Shown here in pieces: positions 34,828-42,169 of a stretch of 64,000 bases of DNA (its first letter is position 1; the number at the start of each line of letters is the position of its first letter). A program made the translations under genes and the position numbers. Source of the DNA: Ruminiclostridium cellulolyticum H10 (GTDB taxonomy: Bacteria > Bacillota > Clostridia > Acetivibrionales > DSM-1351); assembly GCF_000022065.1 (NCBI RefSeq), contig NC_011898.1, forward strand, positions 3,661,501 through 3,725,500, given 5' to 3'. The notes beneath the pieces were generated by a model. The model had not been told where the DNA came from and ran no database searches. It saw nothing but the letters and a program-made list of their open reading frames with translations.

Positions 34828-36546
34828 TCACTCCCAGCTTCCATCAAATGCACTAATATCACCATAGTCACCAATGACTTCCTCTATTTCCGGTACTGAT
34901 TGCAATTTATTGTCCAGTTCATTTTCAGCTATACCACAGTGTTTATATAGCTCTTGAATGAATTCAATATTGGGTCTTACATTTTTTATTTGATTTATAT
35001 AGTTTGTAAGGTAATTGATATTTGCCCCATAGTTTAGTAGAACTTTTGCTGCTTCAAGTTTATTGGTTTCATAACATGCATAGAGTGCTTCACCGTTGTT
35101 TGAATTAACATCAGCTCCTCGGCTGATAAGTGTATGCATTGCATCTGCATCCTTATGCTGGGCTGCAAAATAGAAAAGTGCCGGGGAATGCTCGTCTATA
35201 TTCCGGCATTGCATTAACCCTGAATTGAGTAGTCCATATTTTCCGGCTCTTATCAATTCTTTGAATATTACTGTATCATCTAAGGCTTTTGAACTTGACT
35301 TAATGAATTTTTCTGCATCTGCCTCCGGTAAGGTGGTTAATGCATGACTGAGGAAACCCCTCATAGTATCAAACTGTGCTGAACCATGTAAGTTTGCATC
35401 TGTATATTTGTATATACTCAATGCTGAATTAATGTTATTGTCTATTGCTGTTACGAACGCATTCTGCAATGTTCTGATAGATACAGGAACTTTCTCTTTG
35501 TATAGAATATGGTTTATTATATCCGTACTTTGAATTGTTGCTCCCTGAGCTGCCTCACATATAAAGTCATGACAATATTTAATCTTCTGCTCAAATGTTC
35601 TGTACAGTTCTCTGAATGTATCAATGTTTTCGTTATTTATTGCAGAGTATAAAGAGTTCAATTTTTCTGATGTAATTTTGTCTGCATCTATAACCTGATC
35701 AAGCTTCTTGCTGATTGCACGAAGCATCTTTCCCATTACTTCTCCCAACAAACCAAACATACTACTCTTTGGCTCATACTTCTTCTGATTCTCTTCAAGT
35801 AAATCAATAACAACCTCTGCCTGTTCAGGAGTAAAGTTTACGTTTATAAGCTGATTCTTGATACTTCCACTTTCATTGCCGCCGTTAATTAATTCTTTTT
35901 GACTGTAATTATCGTTAATCTCCACATCATTTAAGGCTTTATTACCTGTTGGAATTGTGACCGTTTTAGTTGTTTTGGCTGTTGTTTCTTCGTCTTCTGA
36001 AGCCGACTGATGAAGCTTTTTAAATTCCCTTGCAACATCTTCATTAGCCAAGGCCTTTTGAATTGATAATGCTACTTCTCTGGGATCAGCATCATTCTTA
36101 ATATCGTTTTCTTCTACTTGGGGGTTCTTGGTGTTTAACTGTTCATCCTCGTTATTTATGGCCTTGTCTTCAGTATCCATCCAGAAGCTTTCAACCATTA
36201 GCTGCATTGCCTTTGTAGCTTTGCTAAAAGCTTCGGCTGCTTTACCGGACTCAATCTTGTATTGTCCGCTGAACATTCTCCCTTTTAATTCCGGATTTTT
36301 GTTGTCCATTACATTGATAGAGGCAACAACCATGTCGCTGCTCACAGATAACATTCCGGAAACGTTATAATCTTTTGGAAATTCGCTCTTCTGGAATTTC
36401 TTAAAGTCTGCGGACAAAAAAGAAAAGTCAGGTTTCAATCCCTGACTTTCCAATCTGCTGCCCAACTCATCCGATATTTCTTTAATTGTTTTAATTGTTT
36501 CTTTTCCTTTGCCCCCACCGGGTTTGTACAAATCAATTTTCTTCAT
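34828..36546 (-). CDS. Ankyrin-repeat protein in the par operon
   Basis: A 572-residue protein if started at ATG 36546, which follows AAGGAGG and overlaps the parB 3' end by 14 bases. The N-terminal 130 residues form an alpha/beta domain; a low-complexity Glu/Asp/Asn-rich linker follows; residues about 420-540 hold ankyrin repeats (SPALFYFAAQHKDADAMHTL, then ISRGADVNSNNGEALYACYE, then AAKVLLNYGANINYL). Ankyrin repeats bind proteins. An ankyrin protein between ParB and a primase is unusual. Function unknown. Confidence 0.7.
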   Translation of the reverse strand: MKKIDLYKPGGGKGKETIKTIKEISDELGSRLESQGLKPDFSFLSADFKKFQKSEFPKDYNVSGMLSVSSDMVVASINVMDNKNPELKGRMFSGQYKIESGKAAEAFSKATKAMQLMVESFWMDTEDKAINNEDEQLNTKNPQVEENDIKNDADPREVALSIQKALANEDVAREFKKLHQSASEDEETTAKTTKTVTIPTGNKALNDVEINDNYSQKELINGGNESGSIKNQLINVNFTPEQAEVVIDLLEENQKKYEPKSSMFGLLGEVMGKMLRAISKKLDQVIDADKITSEKLNSLYSAINNENIDTFRELYRTFEQKIKYCHDFICEAAQGATIQSTDIINHILYKEKVPVSIRTLQNAFVTAIDNNINSALSIYKYTDANLHGSAQFDTMRGFLSHALTTLPEADAEKFIKSSSKALDDTVIFKELIRAGKYGLLNSGLMQCRNIDEHSPALFYFAAQHKDADAMHTLISRGADVNSNNGEALYACYETNKLEAAKVLLNYGANINYLTNYINQIKNVRPNIEFIQELYKHCGIAENELDNKLQSVPEIEEVIGDYGDISAFDGSWE

Positions 36547-37591
36547 CACCTTCGACCTCCTTGTTATTTTCTTTTTCAGAATCTTCTGCTTCTTGCCTGC
36601 GGCGTTCAAAGTATTCTTCAAGGGCCTGTTCAATTGTTGATGTTATTTCTGTCTGCGTAGCATAAGCATTGAAGAATCTTGAAATAAGTTTTGGTTTTAC
36701 TTTTACTGCTGTTAGCTTTGGCCTTTTCTTTTTCTCAAAGAATTCACCGGATGCTATGGCCAATATATCATCCTCTGTAAGTTTTCCACTCCTTTCCTTT
36801 AGTTTATCTGCTCTTTTCATATCTATCCTGTAATCGTTTTTATTCAGGATACTGAAAAGAATATTTTGTTCATCTATAGTTAAATATGACAGGCTTACTG
36901 CCGGATTTAACTTGATGCTTCCTTCGTCTAACATGTTAAGTAATTCTTCGTTGAGATAATTAAGACGGATATATCGGCGAACATTCTCTCTGCTCATCTT
37001 GTTTTTATTTCCTACTTCATCAACACTCCATTGGCCCTGCACAACTTGTGTAGAAGTAGCGCGAAGCCCATTATTATCAGTATTTGAGTAACTTTCAATT
37101 GCATTAATTAACTCACGTTTTTGCTTGGCTTCCTTACATGCTTCCAATTGCATCTGTAAGCTCTTGGCAAGCTCACTGGGAAGCATTTCTTCCACTGAAC
37201 GCTGTATAAAGTTGGAGTCTGTTACAATTATTTTTGCCTGTGCATCTGTGATATCTTCTTTAATTTCGGCAGGAACTTTTGTCAGTCCGGCAAGCTTCGC
37301 TGCATTAACACGGTTATGGCCTGCCAGGTTCTCATATGTCCCGTCATCTTTTTTTCTAACCACTATAGGAACTATCACTCCATTTTCCTTTATGGATTCA
37401 ACCATTTGCCTGAGCTTCTCACCTGTGTACAGTCGGAATGGATGATTTTTGAAGGGTACTATAAGGTTTATATCTATTTCAGTAGCATTTTCCTTATTTT
37501 TGTTTGTAGTATTCAAATTAAACATCTGGGCAAAAGCATTGTCTGACGGCTTATCCAACTTCTTTGAAAAGTCAATTTTTGTTGTCCCCAC
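36533..37591 (-). CDS. parB: ParB/Spo0J-family partition protein
   Basis: A 352-residue protein with the ParB N-terminal nuclease-like/CTPase domain (RLYTGEKLRQMVESIKENGV, VPIVVRKKDDGTYENLAGHN then RVNAAKLAGL). A helix-turn-helix region follows at about 190-230 (VDEVGNKNKMSRENVRRYIR), then a charged C-terminus. It binds centromere-like sites and pairs with the adjacent ParA. GTG 37591 follows the ParA stop directly. Confidence 0.93.
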   Translation of the reverse strand: MGTTKIDFSKKLDKPSDNAFAQMFNLNTTNKNKENATEIDINLIVPFKNHPFRLYTGEKLRQMVESIKENGVIVPIVVRKKDDGTYENLAGHNRVNAAKLAGLTKVPAEIKEDITDAQAKIIVTDSNFIQRSVEEMLPSELAKSLQMQLEACKEAKQKRELINAIESYSNTDNNGLRATSTQVVQGQWSVDEVGNKNKMSRENVRRYIRLNYLNEELLNMLDEGSIKLNPAVSLSYLTIDEQNILFSILNKNDYRIDMKRADKLKERSGKLTEDDILAIASGEFFEKKKRPKLTAVKVKPKLISRFFNAYATQTEITSTIEQALEEYFERRRQEAEDSEKENNKEVEGDEEN

Positions 37592-38371
37592 TTACACTCT
37601 ACTCCTTTCAATCAGCTCCTTTGTCACATTTCTGTATTCGGCACCCAGTACACTATTTTCCATGGAAACCAGGCTTTTTTGTTCAAATGTACTGTTTGTA
37701 GCTTCTACCCTTTTGTGAATCCTGGTAACAAAGAGAGTATCACCATATTTTCTTTCTAATTCTGCTTCTACCGCCTTGGACATATTTGTATTATCAGCCA
37801 TGGTCAATATAACACCATCAATTTTAAGTTCAGGATTTACATTTACCTTAACCATGTTATATACTTGTTCAAGCTGTACTAATCCATCCAGAGCAAACTT
37901 CTGTGCTTGTACGGGAATTATGAGGCTATCTGCTGCTGCAAGTGCATTTGTAAGAAGGATACCAAGGCTGGGCAGGCAGTCAATAATTATATAATCATAT
38001 TTACTGAATATTTCTTTTTTCAGTATCCTATTTAACACTTGCTCCCTGCACATTACATTTGATAAGAACAAGTCAGCCCCGGAAAGTTTTATACTGGAAG
38101 GAATATAGTCAATGCCCTCCTTACTGTGCACTATACTTTCTACTATGTACTCATCACTCAGATTATTGTTTGCCGCTGCCACCATCAGGTCGCTGATATT
38201 GTACAAGCTTTTATTGTCATAACCTAAATAGTCACTCATGTTTGCCTGCGGATCGAGGTCAATGCCTATGACGCTCAATCCTTCTTTCACCAGACCAGCG
38301 GCAATGTTTACAGCGGTTGTAGTTTTACCTACTCCGCCTTTTTGATTTGCAATTGCAATTACTTTTCCCAT
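37592..38371 (-). CDS. parA: ParA-family partition ATPase
   Basis: A 259-residue protein with Walker A KGGVGKTTTAVNIAAGL at residues about 10-27, switch DLDPQANMSDYLG and the IIDCLPSLGILLTNAL motif, the full pattern of Soj/ParA ATPases. It supports segregation or stability of the excised circular element, together with ParB. It lies directly downstream of a short hairpin leader. Confidence 0.95.
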   Translation of the reverse strand: MGKVIAIANQKGGVGKTTTAVNIAAGLVKEGLSVIGIDLDPQANMSDYLGYDNKSLYNISDLMVAAANNNLSDEYIVESIVHSKEGIDYIPSSIKLSGADLFLSNVMCREQVLNRILKKEIFSKYDYIIIDCLPSLGILLTNALAAADSLIIPVQAQKFALDGLVQLEQVYNMVKVNVNPELKIDGVILTMADNTNMSKAVEAELERKYGDTLFVTRIHKRVEATNSTFEQKSLVSMENSVLGAEYRNVTKELIERSRV

Positions 38372-38393
38372 TTTTGTTTTCTCCTTTCAAAAT

Positions 38394-38420
38394 AAAAAAA
38401 GCAGGTCATCAAACACCTAC
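38394..38420 (-). terminator. Terminator or attenuator in the parA leader
   Basis: On the minus strand, GTAGGT / ACCTGC arms with an 8-base loop (one G-U pair) and a T7 run, only 22 bases before the parA ATG. There is little room for a promoter after it, so it either ends transcription from the upstream small genes or controls parA by read-through. Confidence 0.6.
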
Positions 38421-38464
38421 TCATTCCTTACAGATATTATTTTTTTAATCACACAAAATTCATA

Positions 38465-38866
38465 TTACCTATTCAGATAGCACCATGATTGCGGAGCCTT
38501 GTTCAATCCAAAGTCAGTGAGGTTCATAGGATGATCATACTTCTTTACATTACTGATTCTCCAAGCATATATTGTCCCTTTTCCTGCCTGATATTTCATA
38601 ATATCTTGCGGGGGTACACAACTGTGCGCAGACAGAATACCCATAAGTTTATTCCTGTTTTCAAATAAACTATCACTAGGTTCAAATTTTAAAAGGTAAT
38701 CGCCGACAACCATTCCGCATCCTCCACATTGTTTCGTTTCATATATGTACACTTTGGCAGGATACCTTATGCCAATAGGCTTGCTTTTTCTCAACTCAAG
38801 ATTTTTGCTGCCAGCAAATATCAGACTGTCCCATGTTTTATGTATGCTTTGCATTATTTCTGTCAT
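38465..38866 (-). CDS. ASCH-domain protein
   Basis: A 133-residue protein with the ASCH pattern: MQSIHKTWDSLIFAGSKNLE, LRKSKPIG, AKVYIYETKQCGGCGMVVGD and a final basic region with TIYAWRISNVKKY. ASCH domains are RNA-binding relatives of PUA and are common on phages and mobile elements. Start ATG 38866 after AAGGTG. Its role in the element is unknown. Confidence 0.75.
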   Translation of the reverse strand: MTEIMQSIHKTWDSLIFAGSKNLELRKSKPIGIRYPAKVYIYETKQCGGCGMVVGDYLLKFEPSDSLFENRNKLMGILSAHSCVPPQDIMKYQAGKGTIYAWRISNVKKYDHPMNLTDFGLNKAPQSWCYLNR

Positions 38867-38870
38867 TTTA

Positions 38871-39014
38871 TCACCTTCCCACTAAATTTGTATTATTGCT
38901 TGTAAAATACATACAAGCCTTTTGTCCTGCCTTACAAGGCATATCAAATTTCTTGCATGTACATTTTCCTGTTTGATCTTCCTCAAATTGCATACAACTT
39001 CCACAAAAGCCCAT
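38871..39014 (-). CDS. Cys-rich 47-aa hypothetical protein
   Basis: A small protein: MGFCGSCMQFEEDQTGKCTC and then a tail with CKAGQKAC. Seven cysteines in 47 residues suggest metal binding. Start ATG 39014 after GGAG; its stop lies four bases before the ASCH gene. It belongs to the same small-gene operon. Confidence 0.6.
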   Translation of the reverse strand: MGFCGSCMQFEEDQTGKCTCKKFDMPCKAGQKACMYFTSNNTNLVGR

Positions 39015-39064
39015 TTCTAATCACTCCTTATTGAAATATTCAAATGTAAATTAGATATATTTCT

Positions 39065-39562
39065 CTATATTTTTAGTTCACTGTAGTAAATTGATGATTT
39101 CACAAGATTCTTTTTAGAATTTGACCTGATTCCGTGAATTTGGTTGTGACAGTCATTACAAATTGTAATAAGGTTGTTTTGTTGATCTGTCCCACCTTCT
39201 GAGACTTGTATTAGATGATGTACGTCTAGTCCTACTGCTATAGGTACAAACAAACCATGTTTATTTTTATATGCAGCAAACAACCCGCATTCTTTACAAG
39301 TAAAATTGTCCCTGCAAAGTATTCTGTACGGTAGAGGTGCAACCCCTCGCCCCCAGACCGCCAATCTCTGAAATTCAATTTTACAATCTTCACAGCAATA
39401 ACTTTGCTGTCTCTTACTTTTTAAGGATTGACCACACCATTTACAGGTATTCTTATCTGCCCTGTAATCAGGCATCTGATATAAAATATTGTCGTTTGGA
39501 TATTGTTTTGCATAATTCCACAACGATAGCCAATATCTTTTACCTTTATTGTTGTACGGCAA
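39065..39562 (-). CDS. HNH endonuclease with zinc ribbon
   Basis: A 165-residue protein. TTG 39562 is preferred because AAGAAGGTGAG precedes it; a longer start at 39598 overlaps the upstream stop. The N-terminal half has Cys pairs (CKWCGQ and CCEDC; then CRDNFTCKECG), and the C-terminus is a clear HNH motif (LDVHHLIQVSEGGTDQQNNL, then CNDCHNQIH). Free-standing HNH nucleases on mobile elements may nick DNA or restrict rivals. The role here is unknown. Confidence 0.85.
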   Translation of the reverse strand: MPYNNKGKRYWLSLWNYAKQYPNDNILYQMPDYRADKNTCKWCGQSLKSKRQQSYCCEDCKIEFQRLAVWGRGVAPLPYRILCRDNFTCKECGLFAAYKNKHGLFVPIAVGLDVHHLIQVSEGGTDQQNNLITICNDCHNQIHGIRSNSKKNLVKSSIYYSELKI

Positions 39563-39594
39563 GTTTTTCTCACCTTCTTTCAGACGGTTAATAT

Positions 39595-39756
39595 TCAATT
39601 TACGTCATTATCCTCAATATAACAAGGACAATTGCCTTCACCTTTATTTCTATACTTGTCATGTTCTTCTTCCGTTAAATCCTCATTAAAGCAGTGGTTT
39701 ATAAGCCCTGCCGACCTTTCATCTCCATAAAATTTACATTTGTTACATTTAAACAT
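39595..39756 (-). CDS. Small zinc-binding hypothetical protein, 53 aa
   Basis: Reads MFKCNKCKFYGDERSAGLIN with later CYS pair CPCY. It begins at ATG 39756 after AAGGA, at the end of linker copy 3. Overlaps the longest possible HNH start by four bases. Function unknown. Confidence 0.55.
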   Translation of the reverse strand: MFKCNKCKFYGDERSAGLINHCFNEDLTEEEHDKYRNKGEGNCPCYIEDNDVN

Positions 39757-39765
39757 ATAATCATT

Positions 39766-39794
39766 CCTTTCTTCGCTATAGACTTATTTTAGTT
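39766..39794 (-). repeat. Repeated intergenic linker, copy 3
   Basis: On the minus strand AACTAAAATAAGTCTATAGC then GAAGAAAGG, ending in the ribosome site of the 53-residue gene. Confidence 0.7.
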
Positions 39795-39795
39795 A

Positions 39796-40029
39796 TCAAC
39801 CCCAAGTACCATTTGAGTAATAATGATACCATTCATTGTTAGCTAATCTAACACATACATTGCCATATTCATCAACCCACGAATCAATAATTGCCATATT
39901 TTTCTGTCTTTCGGTTCCGTTACAAGCAACGTGATGTTCGTGTACGTTTTTCATGTGCTCTAATTGTTCTTCGTTTAAAGGTCTTTTTTTCATATTCTCA
40001 AATTCCTTTCCGTCGCAGTACATATCCAT
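39796..40029 (-). CDS. Hypothetical protein, 77 aa
   Basis: A small soluble protein with a His-rich helix (EEQLEHMKNVHEHHVAC) and a C-terminal strand pair rich in Trp/Tyr (NNEWYHYYSNGTWG). Start ATG 40029 or ATG 40023 after a weak AAGGAG. Function unknown. Confidence 0.5.
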   Translation of the reverse strand: MDMYCDGKEFENMKKRPLNEEQLEHMKNVHEHHVACNGTERQKNMAIIDSWVDEYGNVCVRLANNEWYHYYSNGTWG

Positions 40030-40067
40030 TTCTCCTTATTAAACCTCCTTTATATTCATTAACCTAA

Positions 40068-40316
40068 CTAACAATAGAATTTCCAAGTCAAATAATGTAG
40101 CCTTTTTTCTTCCTCCTCTGTAATAGTGCAATTATCCCGTTTTTCTTCAAGTGCTGATATTTTAGCTTTTTCTTCTAAGCATTTTTCTTTAAGTACACAT
40201 TCGTCACAGATAGAATCCCCATCATTAATAATACAGGGCTTACACTTTATTCCCTTTTTCTTATCGTCTTGTTTTAAGCAATAAAATTTAGAACACTCAG
40301 CTAAACACTTCTTCAT
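40068..40316 (-). CDS. Cys-rich hypothetical protein, 82 aa
   Basis: Ten cysteines in 82 residues, in pairs (CLAEC, CKPC, CDEC and others), then a charged helical stretch. Likely metal binding. ATG 40316 follows GAAGG from linker copy 4. Function unknown. Confidence 0.55.
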   Translation of the reverse strand: MKKCLAECSKFYCLKQDDKKKGIKCKPCIINDGDSICDECVLKEKCLEEKAKISALEEKRDNCTITEEEEKRLHYLTWKFYC

Positions 40317-40321
40317 AATTA

Positions 40322-40355
40322 ACCTTCTTTCGTGCGTAATAGACTAACATCAACC
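40322..40355 (-). repeat. Repeated intergenic linker, copy 4
   Basis: On the minus strand, GGTTGATGTTAGTCTATTAC then GCACGAAAGAAGGT. It starts at the stop of the 65-residue gene and ends in the ribosome site of the Cys-rich gene. Confidence 0.65.
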
Positions 40356-40547
40356 ATTACTAGTAGAAACATCAATTTCAATCAACTTATCAGTTTCATA
40401 AGCAATGTTGCAGCTAGGGCTACGAGCAAGAATTCTATCAAATATGACTTGCAACTCCTTGATATCCTCAACGGTGTTTACCTGGCTACGTCCCTCCACT
40501 AAAACAACATCATCCTTTGAAAGTGTTGATAATTTAATTTTATCCAT
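40350..40547 (-). CDS. Hypothetical protein, 65 aa
   Basis: A small soluble protein (DKIKLSTLSKDDVVLVEG at the start). ATG 40547 with GGAGAG upstream. No recognised motif; part of the linker-joined series. Confidence 0.45.
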   Translation of the reverse strand: MDKIKLSTLSKDDVVLVEGRSQVNTVEDIKELQVIFDRILARSPSCNIAYETDKLIEIDVSTSNG

Positions 40548-40586
40548 AAAACTCTCCGTTCTGCCGTTCTTAACGGCTTATATTTT

Positions 40587-40610
40587 TGTTCGCAATAGAC
40601 TTAAAGTACG
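40587..40610 (-). repeat. Repeated intergenic linker, copy 5
   Basis: On the minus strand, CGTACTTTAAGTCTATTGCG then AACA. It follows the stop of the 119-residue gene. Confidence 0.6.
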
Positions 40611-40612
40611 AA

Positions 40613-40972
40613 TTATTTTAGTAACTTTTCAAAAGACTTAATTTCATCATAAAATAAATTAATATCACTAATTACAAAGCCACCACCGCAAGTATCAGTA
40701 TAAAATATACTATAAATTGTCACTGAGCTTATATTCTTACTATCAACTTTAAAACACTTTGTTGTATCCCTTCTGTAGCTTTCATTTATAACAATAATTT
40801 TTGCTCTATATTGATTTGATTCATTCGAGCAATTTTCATATTCTTCATGTAACCATTCATCAAACTCTTTCCAATGACAGGTTCTTTCAATAGCTTCAAT
40901 AACAACAGATTTGAAATGTTCAATATCAGTTATTTTGAAATTTCTAACATTTTTTAACTCTTCCAATCTCAT
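40613..40972 (-). CDS. Hypothetical protein, 119 aa
   Basis: A soluble protein with an N-terminal helix (VVIEAIERTCHWKEFDEWL) and a beta region (SVTIYSIFYTDTCGGGFVI). It is the first gene of the leftward operon from the palindromic promoter at 41004-41042. Function unknown. Confidence 0.5.
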   Translation of the reverse strand: MRLEELKNVRNFKITDIEHFKSVVIEAIERTCHWKEFDEWLHEEYENCSNESNQYRAKIIVINESYRRDTTKCFKVDSKNISSVTIYSIFYTDTCGGGFVISDINLFYDEIKSFEKLLK

Positions 40973-41003
40973 AATATTATTTCCTTTCCTTAAGCATCTT
41001 TAT

Positions 41004-41042
41004 GATATAATTATACACTAATTTTTAGTGTATAATTATATC
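41004..41042. promoter_or_regulatory. 39-bp palindromic bidirectional promoter/operator
   Basis: Eighteen-base perfect arms (GATATAATTATACACTAA and its complement) around TTT. Each arm contains TATAAT, so both strands carry a -10 element. It lies between the divergent XRE repressor and the leftward small-gene operon. Core TACACTAA-N3-TTAGTGTA is likely the repressor operator. Confidence 0.75.
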
Positions 41043-41080
41043 TGATATGCACAAATATTTGGTGTATTTATTATGCATGT

Positions 41081-41103
41081 TGTACACTTATATTTAGTGT
41101 ACA
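41081..41103. promoter_or_regulatory. Second operator copy before the XRE gene
   Basis: TGTACACTTA-TAT-TTAGTGTACA, arms matching at nine of ten positions and sharing the TACACTWA core with the palindrome at 41004; the two centres are 69 bases apart. Located just upstream of the XRE ribosome site, where it would allow self-repression. Confidence 0.7.
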
Positions 41104-41135
41104 TATCTGTTATCATGTTAATCGGAGGTGTTTCT

Positions 41136-41345
41136 ATGATTAAATATAAAATTGATGTTCTTCTATCACTTAAAAACGCAGGATTTACTACCTATAAGCT
41201 TCGTAAAGACAAGCTATTTGGAGAAGCAACTATTCAGAAGTTACGCAACTTAGAACTTGTTTCTTGGGATAATATCAACATGGTATGTAGTCTCTTAAAC
41301 TGTCAACCTGGAGACGTACTAATATATGAAAAAGATTCTGAATAA
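41136..41345 (+). CDS. XRE/Cro-family repressor, 69 aa
   Basis: The only plus-strand gene in this part of the element. A compact helix-turn-helix domain: KIDVLLSLKNAGFTTYKLRK, then FGEATIQKLRN and ending DVLIYEK, typical of small Cro/CI-like regulators. ATG 41136 follows GGAGG by seven bases. It faces the small-gene operon across two matching palindromes, so it probably represses both directions and acts as the switch of the accessory region. Confidence 0.85.
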   Translation: MIKYKIDVLLSLKNAGFTTYKLRKDKLFGEATIQKLRNLELVSWDNINMVCSLLNCQPGDVLIYEKDSE

Positions 41346-41394
41346 GAGTCTTTTTTTTACTACTTAATATTTCATTTTCAATAGAAGAATTATA

Positions 41395-41658
41395 TTATGT
41401 TTGAAACCACGTACTTACCCGGGAAACTCTTTTAATAAACTCTCCCAAGCCTTCCCTTATCCACTCTGCTATAAACCCTCTGAAACTAAACTCTGTTTCA
41501 TCAGGTACTTTACCCGGCGCTTCACTTACGACAAGCGAAATATTGTTGGAATTATTTTCGCTTTGGTCAGTTACTGAAAAGTAAAAATTTGATTCTCTTA
41601 GATTCTTCATAAAATCATTTATTTTCTCAGTTTCTCCCTGAACATTTAACTTAATCAT
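41395..41658 (-). CDS. Hypothetical protein, 87 aa (long copy of a duplicated pair)
   Basis: It begins MIKLNVQGETEKINDFMKN and ends EGLGEFIKRVSRVSTWFQT. Its ends match the 42-residue product at 42016-42144, which lacks the middle. Start ATG 41658. Function unknown. Confidence 0.55.
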   Translation of the reverse strand: MIKLNVQGETEKINDFMKNLRESNFYFSVTDQSENNSNNISLVVSEAPGKVPDETEFSFRGFIAEWIREGLGEFIKRVSRVSTWFQT

Positions 41659-41678
41659 AAAATCTTCCTTTCCTAAAA

Positions 41679-41993
41679 TTATTTCTCCATTTCCTGCTCT
41701 TCTTCATCAGTAACTACAGACGAAGCATCTATTGCTATATCATCAATGATGTAATCTATCAAGCTGTTTGCTAAAGATGCGTCGGAATCAAAATACTCAT
41801 TTAACTGATTGGCAACTTGTCGACTGCTCTTGATAACATCTATAACCTTACTTTGTACCTCTATGTACCTTACACTTGTTCCACCATCAATCAAATTAGC
41901 AAGTACGAATAGGTATCCATTGCTATAATCTTTGTACTCTTGCTCCAAGGTTGCTTTTGTCAGGTTCATTAAGGTCTTAAAGTTTTCGTTCAT
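41679..41993 (-). CDS. Hypothetical protein carrying a duplicated helicase tail
   Basis: A 104-residue protein; ATG 41993 is chosen for its 8-base spacing to GGAGG. The last 15 residues, [15 protein letters not shown], match the C-terminus of the large helicase ([15 protein letters not shown]) at both protein and DNA level. The rest is helical and unrecognised. This looks like a segment of helicase 3' end copied behind another gene. Confidence 0.55.
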   Translation of the reverse strand: MNENFKTLMNLTKATLEQEYKDYSNGYLFVLANLIDGGTSVRYIEVQSKVIDVIKSSRQVANQLNEYFDSDASLANSLIDYIIDDIAIDASSVVTDEEEQEMEK

Positions 41994-42001
41994 ATTCATT
42001 C

Positions 42002-42020
42002 CCTCCGTAGACTTATTATG
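42002..42020 (-). repeat. Repeated intergenic linker, copy 6 (short)
   Basis: On the minus strand, CATAATAAGTCTACGGAGG. The TAAGTCTA core is kept, and the 3' part changes directly into a ribosome site. Confidence 0.5.
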
Positions 42021-42144
42021 TTCTCAACCACGTACTTAGTCGGGAAACTCTTTTAATAAATTCTCCCAAGGCTTCCTTTTGTAATTCAATTGAATATATT
42101 TGAGGTATTCGCTCAGCTTCTCCCTCCATACTTACCTTAATCAT
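42016..42144 (-). CDS. Hypothetical protein, 42 aa (short copy of a duplicated pair)
   Basis: It reads MIKVSMEGEAERIPQIYSIE at the start and EALGEFIKRVSRLSTWLRT at the end. It is a shortened paralogue of the 87-residue gene 360 bases downstream. Both follow a helicase-tail sequence in the same arrangement. Confidence 0.5.
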   Translation of the reverse strand: MIKVSMEGEAERIPQIYSIELQKEALGEFIKRVSRLSTWLRT

Positions 42145-42169
42145 AAAAATCATCCTTTCCTAAAATTAT

